DNA of 64,000 nt from Oscheius dolichura (lineage: Eukaryota; Nematoda; Chromadorea; Rhabditida; Rhabditidae): positions 7,998,001-8,062,000 of the forward strand of contig OW051492.1 in NCBI GenBank assembly GCA_932521035.1, written 5' to 3'. Position 1 is the stretch's first letter; each line of letters begins with the position of its first letter. The position numbers and the translations under genes are program-made. This document shows, piece after piece, positions 29,701 through 40,445 of this stretch. The notes beneath the pieces are model-generated. The model did no database searches. It saw nothing but the letters and a program-made list of their open reading frames with translations, and was not told the DNA's origin.

Positions 29701-32700
29701 CCATTTCTCGACGAAAACTAGAGGTCTCCTCGGCACAACTTCCTGGCTAGCCACTTCTGTTTTCACTGTCCTCTCGTCATTTTCCTCTTCTTCTGCTTGA
29801 TTCGCCTTTCTCTTCTTTTTTGGTGCCGCCTTCGGTTGGGCCGCTTTCCTTCCCCTCTTGGCTACCGCCTTCTCTGCCAGGATGAGGACCTTATCATAGT
29901 GGGAAGAGACCACCGGAATGGGCCACTCTTTCGCCACTGAAATTTAGAAATTATCCAGAAATCGAGAAGGACAGCCTTACGTTTGATGGCAGTTATCAAT
30001 TTCTCCTGGCAGACAAAGAGGAGCCGGAATTTACGGATCCAGAGGGCGCTCATCTCTTCGGCGTCGACTCCTTCTACTGTAGAACAGGTACAGAACGCGT
30101 TGAGGACCTGGAAACCCATTTGAGTCAAGTTAGAAGCTATCCTACCTCTCTAATCCACTCGATCACATGATACAGTACATCCGCTCCTTTCATAACTACT
30201 TCTACATTGCTTCCCGGCTCCACTGATATGTTATCCAGTGCAATATTAGCTTCTAAACAAGGCCTACTTCTTCAAAAATAGAGGCATTCCCACCAAAAGC
30301 GAAGAAGAGCTGGGTAAAGTGCATAGAGAAGGCCATCTGGGTATCGTCCTCATCGTGGGTCCATCTCTGGCGGAGGAAGGCAGCTCCACAGAGAAGCTTG
30401 AACAAGGGGACGAGTTCAATCAGCCGGGAGGAGGCCGTGTTCAACCAGAGGCGACAGTCCTTATTCACGTATCTCGGAGCCTCAAGGTCACTAAACGCTT
30501 TAGTTTTCTATGTTTCAAGGGGAAATTCACCTGGTGGCCTGACATTGTGGATCTTTTTGAACAAAAAAGTCATTCCTAAAAGACTCGAAGAGGTTCGCCA
30601 CCCATTTTAACTGAAAAATTGGCTATTTTTACCTAGGAAAATGAGGAAACTGACGATAGAGTCACTTTTTTGACTATGAATGTTGTCTTGTAAAATCGCT
30701 GCCAACTCGGTGTACATAACGCTTCTGAGCTTTGTCGAGGCGCATTTTTCCGTAAGAATTTTCAGTAATTTTGTTATTTTCGCCTCTCTATCCGGGCACC
30801 TGAAGGGAAAATTTATAAAGACTGGAAAAAAAGCAGCCTACGGTGTGGTTAACTGATGTTGGAGCTTCATTAGGGTGCCCAGAGTTCCCCAGACTTTCTC
30901 CTTCTCATTTATTGAGGTTAGAAACTTTGTCACGCACTGTTCTACAGCTTTCTTAAGAAGATTTTTATCTAAAATTTAAATAAATAGTACCTGAATGTCC
31001 TCATGCTTCGAACTGGAAGTATAGATGAGGATCAGGACGGTGAAGAGGCGCTTGATGTTATTGTAGCTGAGGATGCCCATATGTTCCAGACATTCTTTTA
31101 TTTCCGAGGCGTAGGGCTCAAATTCCGGGTAATTCACCTTCACGAGCTTTTCGAGGCTGGTCAGGATGGCCTCGGCTTCCGGCGCCGAGGAGGAGAGGTG
31201 CCCTAGCATGGTGGTCAAGATATTCTGAAACTCCTCCTTTCTATCTTCCAAATTCTGGCTACCTTTCTCGCTGCAGGAACCATAATAAATAGGTTACGGT
31301 AGATCATTGCTCCCAGTTCTTGGAGGAACTGATCAGATGACCATAGGAGCTGTTGAGAGAGATGAATCAACGGCGTGAGGAACCGAGACGAGAACTGGAA
31401 AGATTGATTCCTGGCTTACGGTAAATACGAACTTTTTTAAACTTCAGAGCAAAGGTGACACTGTCCTTGAGGTCTTCGAACTTCTCCGGATGGCTTATGA
31501 CCTGACTCTTGAAGATTTGAACAATAGCCGGTGGGCAGCCTTCAGTGGAGATCAACGAGAGGCAGAGTAACACATCGAAATAGTCAAAAATCCTATTGGA
31601 TTCAGTTTCTACGCCGTCTAGAGCAGTCTGATCGGGGTCTGCTCCATCTTGAGACCCTTTTCTGAAGAGGAGAGGTACAGAGAAAAAGTCGGCTTACCGT
31701 AAGAAGGCGGAGACCTCTTTCCATCCTTTAACTCCTCCCAGTTGGACGAATCGACAGACTTTCGTGAACATATCCACGAGGATCTCGTCTACTCCCAGTC
31801 GTTTGCTAGCTCTCTCTACTCTCAAAGAGGATAACTTCAAGTGAGAGGTCAGGTCTTCTAATATATGACGGAGGGAGCTCTTCTCGTCGAAACGCAAAGT
31901 CTGGAGGAGGAAAGACGTCAACTCAGGGAGGACGGGAGCCTCGAATTGCATTATCGACCTGCAGAGATCTTTCCGGATCTGAAAATAAAACGATCTTCAC
32001 TGGAAAGAAGATAACCCACCGTTCTGGCCACGTCACCGCCCATTCGGAGAAGTTTCAAAGTTCCGATGATGGCGGTCTGGTAGGAGAGGGCCTCACGGCT
32101 CGGTTTTAGCAGAACCATGTCCTAAAATCAAGAAAATAGAAGCTAGGAGGCATTCGCTCACTCGAAGGGTCACTGCAGCATCTTGCTGACAAGCGACGTC
32201 CGTCAAAACCTCGGGTAAAGCCTCGATGAGGTAGTCTCTTGCTGAGGGAACCCATGTTTCCAGTTCTCTAAACAAATAACCAGTCCAAAAAGCTGAGAAA
32301 TGTCCCGTACCTGTCGAAAATGGACTTGTACATGGCCGAGCTGTCCACAACTCTCTCCAAAAACCGTATTTGGGCAACACAAGCCACGGCCAGTTTTTTC
32401 GAGCCGTCGTCTTCACTCTTGGCCAGCTCATCCATTTTTTCCATCAATAAATCGAATATCTTTGTCTGGGTATGGATACAGGAGAGCAGCAGTCGAAAAA
32501 TTGACTCTTGAGGCCCTTTGGAGGAGATACAAGGGGACAGGTAGAGCTGGAGCTTGGACTGGCGGCCGATGGCGGCGATGAAACTGTCCACCAGCCGTTT
32601 ATTGGCTTCTAGATTGACCAGATTTCTATTCAATTTCTGGAGAAGCTCAGCAGTTGTCCCCTCATCTGAATTAAACTTCAAAAAATGGAAATTGAAGATC

Positions 32701-33047
32701 TACCGAGACAGATCTGCTGACAATCCAGGACGTCACTCCTCAGCGAACATTTATAGTCCAGAAGGAGCTTTTCAAAGTCATTTTGAGGCCTGTTTTCTTC
32801 TCCAACATCATAGGATACCGTAGTCAGTCTGGAAACATTGAATTTTCCGGTTTTCCAGGCCATACCGTTGTGTTCTTTGGCTAAAGTTCAACATGGCATC
32901 CTTGATGGAGGTGGAGGCGCGTCGCTGGGAAGCGGGAGGCTCTAAATGGCCGAATAAAACAGATTCCGGCTAAAAACCTCCACCATTCTCGTCATTTACA
33001 AAAGCCTGGTCAAATTCCAGGTCCGAAAAGTCGTCATCGTCTGCCAT
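26748..33047 (-). CDS. fcd-2: Fanconi anaemia group D2 protein
   Basis: FANCD2, the monoubiquitinated clamp of interstrand-crosslink repair that pairs with FANCI on DNA. Start ATG 33047 (acidic MADDDDFSDLEFDQAF); stop TAG 26748-26750; ~20 or more exons on the minus strand. Landmarks in order: FEKLLLDYKCSLRSDVLDC; CVAQIRFLERVVDSSAMYK and LIEALPEVLTDVA (N-terminal solenoid); KECLEHMGILSYNNIKRLF (ubiquitination helix, 31051 region); a Lys/Glu-rich loop (AQPKAAPKKKRKANQAEEEE); ITLDFLKKDWSDDEGDALKG; after an 846-nt intron (28623-27778), CILWLLANKIAELVPDEERR, GTFGAVFKVFFTSLCNII, IIKEWKIAGNIFCLLCLMLR; LRASSELWMRAVHSAMVNLG then EAFEIGLLKSRDIDGEE; and a very acidic tail. The big intron holds a plus-strand cysteine-rich gene. 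It starts 317 nt from the divergent F-box gene. Confidence 0.88.
27870..27930 (+). promoter_or_regulatory. Conserved TATA promoter of small cysteine-rich gene, copy 1
   Basis: Block GGGAACAGACTCC ... TGCCCATCCCACCC ... TCGTTCCATAAAAGG, with the TATA box at about 27921-27929. It is shared almost base for base with the promoters of copies 2 and 3. Confidence 0.65.
28020..28245 (+). CDS. Small secreted cysteine-rich protein, copy 1 (nested in FANCD2 intron)
   Basis: 61-aa protein in two exons (28020-28102, 28143-28245), antisense inside the large FANCD2 intron. ATG is 3 nt after a CTTTAG acceptor. A short hydrophobic start (MLLPFVTANN) leads to YCIMDMDCPYGQIC and, after the intron, YCSRLPFGKRSVSKVKRSPC. 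The paralogue at 35706-35969 has the same exon-1 length (83 nt), intron phase, Cys spacing and the GKRSV-KVKRSPC segment. The C-x3-D-x-DC-x4-C spacing recalls EB-type modules, and GKR/KR are possible proprotein-processing sites; both are inference. AATAAA follows at ~28255. No function is known to me. Confidence 0.6.
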
Positions 33048-33364
33048 TCCCTTCAGATCTCCTCCTAAATTCAAGACGCTTGAAATAGGAACAGGAGAAG
33101 GCGGAAAAGAAGCGAAAATCGGGGAAAAATAGTCTTTTTCGCTTCTAAAACTCTGAAAATGAAAAGAAAATAGGAAATAAACAAAGCAGGTTGAAAAAAA
33201 AGAGAAATTTCAAAATCCCTCCTCCGCAACTGTCCGTCAGTTGTTGATTCCAATTTGCGTACGCCTTTCCCCGGGGACGAGATCCCCCTTCGGCTAGTGT
33301 TCTTTCGTCCTAGCCGGCGGCTGTCTCTTTTCCCATTTTCCCAGGGTTTATTCCACTTTTCAGA

Positions 33365-36300
33365 ATGGCTGAGCCGGCCAAGATGGCAAACGGCCTGAAC
33401 GTGGAGGAGGACGTCGTAGATCCGTCGGAAATCTTCCGATTCTTCGAACTCCCGAACGAGTTGAAGTTCAAAATCCTGGGCTATGTGAGTATTTCATCAT
33501 TTTTGACTGTTGAGAAAGGAGGAAACTGTCTTCTTTTCTATTATAGAAGCAAGAAACAACTGCTACTGCTATGAGAACGGGTCCAACGGCGAATTCCCCT
33601 CATTTATTGCGAAATACGGCAATTTTCCCCCATCCACGGTCTATTTATAGCCTGAAAAGTCACTGCAAATGCCTTTTGAGCTGCGTCCATCGATTAGTAA
33701 CATCACCCCCTGTCCGTCGATCGTTTTCCGTCCCCCAGCAGGGTGCATTTCGTAACTCGCCCTCTCACTCACCCCGAGTAGCTAAAAGGGCGCCTTCCGC
33801 TCAGTGTAAAGTATATTTCCATCCCAAAAGAAGGCGACCGAGCCACGTGGCTGTTGATCTTTCAGTTTCTGCAGAGACCAATGGTTTATAGATCCCGGAA
33901 CGAGATGCCAAGACATTTTGCAAGCTGCTCCGCGTCTCCAAGGCTTCCAAACTTCTCTGTGAATCGGTTCCCTTCAAGTTTGAACGCTGTATTAACGAGA
34001 TTAACTTCCGAGAGGTTAGTCTATCATTTTAATGGTTTCAGTTTAATTTTAGCGCTCGATTGAAGCCAGGATCGATGACGGATTGCTTGGCGAGAAGGCG
34101 GTGAACCTCTCGGATATCGCCAAGCCCTATATTCGGATGACTGCTCGGGTTCTGACCTATTCCGTAAGGTTTCCCTTCTTATGAATAAAATTAGACTGTT
34201 CCAGGAACTCCTGGATGATATTCGAGCCTTCGGAGTGACCAAGATGTGCGCCGTCCAGCAGATCCGAGCTGACCATCTGGCCAGCGGCTCGGATGTCGTC
34301 GCCAGGACTGAGGTTTTTCAGGCATTCATTGACGTGAGTGCATTTCCAGTCCCTTTTCACCTTCTTCACTTGTAGGTCATCCAGGCGAAGGAGTGGTCCT
34401 CCGCCATTCTGGTGCAGAAGCGTCTTCTCAAGGGACTCAAGGTCCATAGGGTGAGCGCTTTGAAAATTTATTACATTTTGGGGGTTATTCCTTTGTTAGA
34501 CAAATGCTCTTCGGTTATAGGGAGAAAAGAAAAAGGGATTTGCCGAGGGTGGGACTCGAACCCACGAAGGGAGGTCTCCCTCCCAACCGCTCATAAGGCG
34601 GCCCACTTTGCCACTCGTGCACCTCGACACCAAACCCTCGGGGGTTGAAATGGATAGACAAGTCGGGGGCGTTACGTAAGATCGCCGACCTCGAAGTCTC
34701 AAAGGTCTGCAGACGGGCAGATCTGCGCGCGCAAAATGGTCCCGTAGCGACTTCGTTGCCGAATATGGAATATCCATTTCTATGCATTTTTTATGCAATT
34801 CTGATGCATCCATTGTGTTTCTCAGCATCGAATTACTATAGAACAAATGGAAAAATAGAAAAAGGATGCAAAATAAGGAAAATACAAAAATTGCCCCCTT
34901 TTCTGATTGTTGAAGATGTAAATTTGACCCGGTGCAATGAATTGTCGAAAAAGTCATAAATCCATCGTTTTTCTTTCTGTTTTCTGCTGAATACGGCTCT
35001 ACTAATTTTTAGAAGCATCAGTAAGTCAAAAAAAGCGAGTTCTAATATCCCAATTTTTGAGAAAATAGCAGTTTTGTGGTTGCGCGCGCCAATGCTAAAA
35101 TTGGACATCAAAAACGGGCGCCGATAAGCTGAACGACTGGGACACTCTCATGAGATGTTCTTGGGCTTCTAATGACCGCAACGAAAAACTCTAAAAATTG
35201 CAGGAAGCAGATTTTCGATCGTATGTCTAATTTTCGATAAAAACGGCTTCAAAGACAAGAGGATTGGAAAACGCCCTCGTTCTCAAAAAATAAGAAATTT
35301 TTTAGAAATCTGCTTCCTGCAATTTTTAGAGTTTTTCGTTGCGGTCATTATAAGCCCAAGAACGCCTCATGAGAACGCTCCAGTCGCTCAGCTTATCGGC
35401 TCCCAGTTTGGTCATTTTTTCAATACTAACTTTTGGCGGGAAAAAGCGAACTTCGTTTTTTTCAAATATGGCGAGCTGTGTAGGGTGAGCGCTTTGAAAA
35501 TCTATTACATTTTGGGGGTTATTCCTTTGTTAGACAAATGCTTTTCGGCTATAGGGAGAAAAGAAAAAGGAATTTGCCGAGGGTGGGACTCGAACCCACA
35601 AAGGGAGGTCTCCCTCCCAACCGCTCAGGAGGCGGCCCACTTTGCCACTCGTGCACCTCGGCACCAAACCCTCGGGGGTTGAAATGGATAGACAAGTCGA
35701 GGGCGTTACGTAACATCACATTGTTGATTAGTCGATTTTTGGCATTTTGCCCTCCGTTCCAGGTGTAATTCTCTCTCGCAAGGGCTTCTCTTGACCTTCG
35801 GCACGGATCTCTTTCCCACTCGATTGCAATATGTAATTAGGCTGAAATAATGGTTATTTTTGTTTTCTCTTTCATTGGGGACTCACCTTCCTGATACGCG
35901 CTTACAGTACATTCCCGAGGGGCAATCCTCGTCCATCCAACAACCAGCATAAGCAAATGGAAGCAACATGAACTAAAGGCTTTTTGAGGTAGAAAAAAGG
36001 AATAAGACCCATCATAATGAGCAGCATTTTACGGATTTTGGCGAAAGTGAAAAGGGACGAGGCTTTTTATGGAACGAGGCCGGGTGGGATGGGAAACTGT
36101 TCGAATCTTGGAGTCCGTTCCACTCTGTCTAGGGAAGACGGGCAAAGGTCGATTAATTCTTTATCATTACAGGTTTTCCTTGTGGATACTGACATCGACG
36201 ACGAGGCGCTGCTCCAATTCCACGCTAGGCATCTCTTCTTGGCCAACGAGAGGGAGAGGGCCGCCATTACTGACCGCGGATTGAATGCCTACATCAAGGT

Positions 36301-36729
36301 GAGCCCCTATTTCCCTTTCTTTCCCTACTTTCCCTCTCTTTTCAGCAATGGCTCGCCGGTAAGCGTGACATGCGTAGTTTTGAGCTCGGTTGGGATTTGT
36401 CCCGCCGCAATGTGACGGTTATCCTCGACGGGCTGAATGCCAACCCGGTCTGGACGGCGGCTGACCATTCCTACAGTTTGCTGGGCCACATCCCGATTGA
36501 AGACCTCTTCGCCCAGACCCAGACTCACGGAATGGATCAGCTCTTCACCATCTTCCCGTCCAGGTTGGCTCTTTCCTTTTTCTATGTGAAGGAGGGAAAT
36601 GTTTCCAGGAACTATCGCGACTACCGTATCCTGAGCATTGGCCAGTCGTGTCTCCGTATTGACTTCCCGCCGGAGACAGAGGTCAATCTCCTTCGTCGAG
36701 TCCAGGAGAACCTCTTCCCCGAGCCCTAG
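33365..36729 (+). CDS. F-box protein
   Basis: F-box protein of 340 aa, expected to bridge substrates to an SCF (Skp1-cullin) ubiquitin ligase. Exons 33365-33484, 33892-34014, 34053-34163, 34205-34333, 34376-34450, 36173-36298, 36346-36563 and 36609-36729; all phases fit. After an acidic N-terminus, LPNELKFKILGYIPERDAKT then FCKLLRVSKASKLLCESV is the F-box (residues ~30-60). The C-terminal half (AITDRGLNAYIKQWLAGKRD, RSFELGWDLSRRNVTVILDG, YRILSIGQSCLRIDFPPE) resembles the F-box-associated domains of the large nematode F-box families. The fifth intron (34451-36172, 1.7 kb) contains two variable-arm tRNAs, a foldback element and an antisense cysteine-rich gene. It is divergent from FANCD2, with 317 bp between starts. 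Confidence 0.8.
34448..34690. repeat. Segmental duplication around tRNA, left copy
   Basis: The stretch from GGGTGAGCGCTTTGAAAA through the tRNA to GACAAGTCG...GGGCGTTACGTAA is repeated at about 35481-35715 with few changes. It starts at the exon 5 splice donor, so the donor sequence was copied too. Confidence 0.85.
34541..34628 (-). tRNA. Variable-arm tRNA, anticodon UAU (nev-tRNA-Ile type)
   Basis: 88-nt class-II tRNA. Acceptor GTCGAGG/CCTCGGC (one G-U), D stem CAC/GTG, anticodon stem GCCGC/GCGGT with loop CTTATGA (anticodon TAT at 34593-34595), a 6-bp variable arm GGGAGG-GAGA-CCTCCC, T stem GTGGG/CCCAC with loop TTCGAGT, and discriminator A. A TTTTT terminator follows within 10 nt. The anticodon reads AUA (Ile), but the long arm and A73 are leucine-tRNA features; C. 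elegans nev-tRNA-Ile(UAU) of this design is reported to be charged with leucine. Confidence 0.88.
35116..35404. mobile_element. Foldback element with ~100-bp inverted arms
   Basis: Left arm 35116-35214 (GGGCGCCGATAAGCTGA ... AGGAAGCAGATTT) and right arm 35304-35404 (its complement, ~90% by eye) flank ~90 bp. It lies between the two duplicated tRNA segments in the F-box intron. No coding capacity. Probably a non-autonomous foldback transposon. Confidence 0.7.
35481..35715. repeat. Segmental duplication around tRNA, right copy
   Basis: Second copy of 34448-34690. The tRNA inside has changed its anticodon from UAU to CCU and has a perfect acceptor stem. Confidence 0.85.
35575..35662 (-). tRNA. 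Variable-arm tRNA, anticodon CCU (reads AGG)
   Basis: 88 nt, same body as the UAU tRNA: acceptor GCCGAGG/CCTCGGC (perfect), anticodon stem GCCGC/GCGGT with loop CTCCTGA (anticodon CCT, 35627-35629), variable arm GGGAGG-GAGA-CCTCCC, T arm GTGGG-TTTGAGT-type B box TTCGAGTCC, discriminator A, and a TTTTT terminator. A normal tRNA-Arg(CCU) is class I with a short variable loop, so this is a class-II body carrying an Arg anticodon. Confidence 0.87.
35706..35969 (-). CDS. Small secreted cysteine-rich protein, copy 2 (nested in F-box intron)
   Basis: 72 aa in two exons (35969-35887, 35841-35706), antisense in the F-box intron. ATG lies 3 nt after a CTTTAG acceptor. It reads MLLPFAYAGCWMDEDCPSGM with YCK next, then after the intron YCNRVGKRSVPKVKRSPC and a longer tail with two more cysteines (KCQKS, QQCDV). 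Exon-1 length and intron phase equal copy 1. The tail and stop lie inside the duplicated tRNA flank. The promoter block is at 36062-36123. Confidence 0.58.
36062..36123 (-). promoter_or_regulatory. Conserved TATA promoter of small cysteine-rich gene, copy 2
   Basis: Minus strand: GTGGAACGGACTCC ... TTTCCCATCCCACCC ... CTCGTTCCATAAAAAG. The TATA box is at 36063-36072. Confidence 0.65.
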
Positions 36730-37256
36730 TCTTCTTCTCCCGTCGGCTTACTCTATTGTTCCAGTTGTCATAGTAATTTCTCTGGTCTGTGCCATCCAAT
36801 TTTGGCCAAACAACTTTTCTTTATGGGTTTTATGTAAGCAATATCCTCCCTCTCTCACTATTTTATGTGACTAGGGTAATTATATGGTTCAATTCTATCA
36901 TCAAAGCATTTTTTACGCTTGAATGATTTTTTAAGAACAGATATATTCTATGAAATAAATTTTTAAAGAAAAATTAGAAATAGCGACGGTACAAACAGGT
37001 ATGGTCCCAAATCCTGCGCCGATGGTGGCCCTCGTTTGAGAAGTTACCGGCTGTTTCAATAGTTCCGATCGCGTAGGTCATCCCAAATCGGCCCGTCCCA
37101 AAGAGAATGCCGTTAGATTAATGAGCAGTTGTGTCTTGTGAGCCTTCTGTCCAAGTTTTCCCTGTTTCTAATCTCACTCGGGTAATGGCGGTAAGTGGAT
37201 AAATTAGTTGTTTTGCAACTCTAGCGGCTCCACGCCGGCCCGTCGAGTATTTGACC
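36730..37256. other. Spacer without recognised gene
   Basis: Contains the F-box 3' UTR; AATAAA at about 36955. Nothing else recognised. Confidence 0.4.
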
Positions 37257-40200
37257 ATGTCGATGCTTGTTTTCCTTTCGCTAATCCTGTCATCTTCTGC
37301 AATTAGAGGCCAAGGTATCTATGTTTACAGTCTTTATCCCTATTGTCGCCTTTTCTCTTCAGTCTGTCATATTTCTACTCCGATTGCCGTTTGGATGAAG
37401 AACAACAACGGTCCTTGTGGCGTAGTAATAGGGAATTTTATCCTGGATGGCAAAGCGGATGCCTACGTTGATCAACTTTACAAGGCTTTTACAAATCTGA
37501 CCCGGATTGAGGGATGCCTCTCGGTCAAAGGTTTTACGGGGAAAAGAAATCTGCACTTCCTTTCAAATCTGGAGGAAGTTAAGAGCACAAAAACGAAAGG
37601 TTTGTTCTTATCAAAATTTTATAAAAGTCGCCTCCAAAGCAGAGCTCCATAATGTCATCCACGTGGAAGGACCGAATTTGGATGAGATGGGGTTCAATTC
37701 ACTGGTAACCGTTGATGGTCCCGGAGAGATTGTCCTCAAATACGAGTCCGAGACAAACAATTACCGTAAGACAGACTACCGTAATGATTACGATGGAGAG
37801 GATCAATCTGGCACTTGGAAACAGACGAAATGTTTCACAAGAGAGGAGGTAGTATTTCTGGCTTATCATCCCCAGTTCAAGGGAGAAATGTACCAGCCTT
37901 GTGAAACAGGTAGGCACTGACAGCAGTCTCTAGAAGAGAGAGATTACAGATGACCCTTGTCTTCGACCGGACATCTTCTACAAACAGATGCGCTTTGAGA
38001 ATATTCCTAGGAATTGTACCGTCTACGTAGGGGCAATCAACATTTATGGTTGGCATAATTCGTGATTCGTTTTGAGAGATGACCCACAGTCCAAATCCAA
38101 GTTTCAATTTGCTGGGCTCTTAAATATTCTTTGCTAGCCACTGAACGACCTTGGAGCCAGCTCCTCCCTCCCAGGGCGGGTGTACCAACAAGTTCATTCC
38201 TAGCAGAGCCGGGCGGCCTTACCGAATCCGACCCGAAAATGCTTGTATAGGACAAATTCGCCGGGAATTTTGGTATCAGCAGCCGTGATTCCCAGCCTTT
38301 TAGGCCTGTATCTAGCTGAGGACGAAGCCATCACAAAATTCGCCAGTATCAAACTGATAATTGGAGAACTACGCATAGCCGGGACCCTCTTCAACAGCTT
38401 GGAGCGCGTCTTCCCCAACCTGGAGATGGTCTATCCCAGTAGGTTACCCCTTGTCATTTCCAGAACCATTGACCATCATTCAGCCATTCCTCGGATTTCC
38501 TTCGCGGATAGTTCCTGTCAAATGTCACTAGCTTGTAACCCTCTCAATTCTGAAATGGTCAGCCTCTGTCTCCAGCAGCTCAACGTCGGCTTGAACCGTT
38601 TCCTCAAGAATATCTCCCTTCCCCGGCTGTTGCCCATCCGACCCATCGATGTCAGTGTTCCCATTGGCGAAAATCAATTCACGTGGTCTTTTGAAATGGG
38701 TATTATCGGTATAGACCTCGCTGCCTATCTGCCTGACACAATACAAGATTACTGCTCATTTTTCCCTCAATTCAAGGAGGAAGACTGCGGTAGGGCCTCT
38801 TTCGTCTGGTTTTAAGACCCTTTTCTAGGAGTTTTTTCTGATCTTGGGGGACAATACACCTTGGAAACGAGTGTCGTCGAGATTTTTGCATATGAAATAT
38901 GGGTAACTGCCATGATCTGCGTGGCAATTGGATTAGTCTTTTCACTACGGGCTATGATTGTGCTGCAATTCTCGCCGGCGTCGAAATGTTTGCCGCACTC
39001 GAGGAATTATATTATGGTGGTGATATTCATCACGACTCTAGTGGCCTTGGAAAGCTGCATCATGTATCAGGTCAGTCAGCCTGTCCAAAACTCAGGCAGC
39101 CGGTCCAAAATTGGTTACAAGATAGACTGTTTCCAGAAATCCTTTCAAACCAACGATAACCTCCAAGACAAGGATTCTTCTATATATATGCACACGCACT
39201 TCTCTGAATTCCAGTCGATCCATCTGACCAGCCCCCTGTTCCAACACCTTATGCTCTTTCTGGCCTGGAGTAAGCATGCCTGTCTCACCTTGGTTATCTT
39301 CTGCTACGCTGACATCATTATCTACTACAGGTCGTTTCGTTTTGTAACAGAAAAAGAGGTTTTTTTTTCAGATTTTGGTCCCACCGGGTCTCCAAGTATT
39401 TCTCTCTTCTCTGCGTCATACTGGCTATTTTTCTCTGTGTCTATCTGCAATCCCAGCTGGCCGTGACAATTCGTGGCAGGACCCCACATTACCACTTTGA
39501 TCAGCAGGTTATCTTCATGCCTTTTGTTATGGTTGGTCCAAGACTTTTCGGTTGGAACTGCTAACCTTAGAGTGCCGACTACTTGAACAACTTCACCAGC
39601 TTCGTTCCGCAGACACGACTACTTCCGTATAAAATGGGAGTGCTGACGTTTGCTACGGATACATTCCGATATATGGAAGACGATATTAAATTTAATGGGA
39701 TACCTTTTGAAATCCATGGGGTTGGTCAAGAACAGGAAGAGGCATCCTTCCCCAGCCGTCCTTTCGTCTCCTTTCGATTAATATTGTTCAGAAAGTTCTG
39801 CCTGAATATACGACAATCTGTGACATTTTGATGGCCTTCTTTTTCTTTCTGTTCCATACTTTGAAACAGTTCAACCTAATAGGCTCATACGACAATTATA
39901 ATTTCTTACTGCTACTGGTAATTCAGCAGAAAGAGAGCGTACTGTAGTTTCCAGTACCTTCAACTGTCGATGAACAGGATCCGATTTTTCATTAACGACG
40001 AAATTATGAGGGGATACTGTAAGAGGTTCGATTCGTATTGTTATGTCCCGCTATGGAAGGAATCCGACAATAATGAGGAGTGGATGAGCAAGGAATCTTG
40101 GGAGACTGTAGAAAGGGTCAGTCTAATTGACCGTGGATACTGAGAGTCGGTTTTTGATCGAAGAAGATCTTGGCCCAGCCCTGAACGGAAGCCCGCTACA

Positions 40201-40445
40201 TCTCTACTCCAATTATTTCAGGTTGTCGAGAAGCTACCGTATCTCTTCTACCCGATCGCATCGCTGTCTTGTTACAATTTTGCGAGGTATCCAAGAGAGA
40301 AACAGGATCACCAATTGTGATATGTTCCAGGTATCACCACTATTTAGGAGCAGTACTAAACTACCGTGTGACGATGGACGAAGCCGGAAGCGGACCGACA
40401 AGAACAAGTCACGCTTCGGAGATCCCCGATGTTTCAGTGCGATGA
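37257..40445 (+). CDS. Receptor-L-domain multi-pass membrane protein (intact copy B)
   Basis: Function unknown. Secreted start (MSMLVFLSLILSSSAIRG), then a region like the L domains of insulin/EGF receptors and nematode IRLD proteins (CGVVIGNFILDG ... LTRIEGCLSVKGFTG ... LHFLSNLEEV), a linker with cysteines, and a second L-like block (CTVYVGAINIYG, GLYLAEDEAITKFASIKL, FPNLEMVY). After a conserved ~120-residue segment (LNVGLNRFLKNISLPRLL ... YLPDTIQDYCSFFPQF) come at least five hydrophobic segments: WVTAMICVAIGLVFSL, VVIFITTLVALESCIMY, LMLFLAWSKHACLTLVIF, YFSLLCVILAIFLCVYL, LMAFFFFLFHTLK. A cytoplasmic-type tail follows. Early exons: 37257-37314, 37363-37599, 37628-37909, 37950-38048, 38304-38789, 38829-39070, 39137-39330; last codons 40443-40445. 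No kinase domain. Two related copies lie at 16090-17290 and 44142-44803. Confidence 0.7.

Noticed and set aside
37257-40445. Insulin/EGF receptor tyrosine kinase
   Set aside because: Only L-like domains are present. Multi-pass hydrophobic segments follow and no kinase motif is found.
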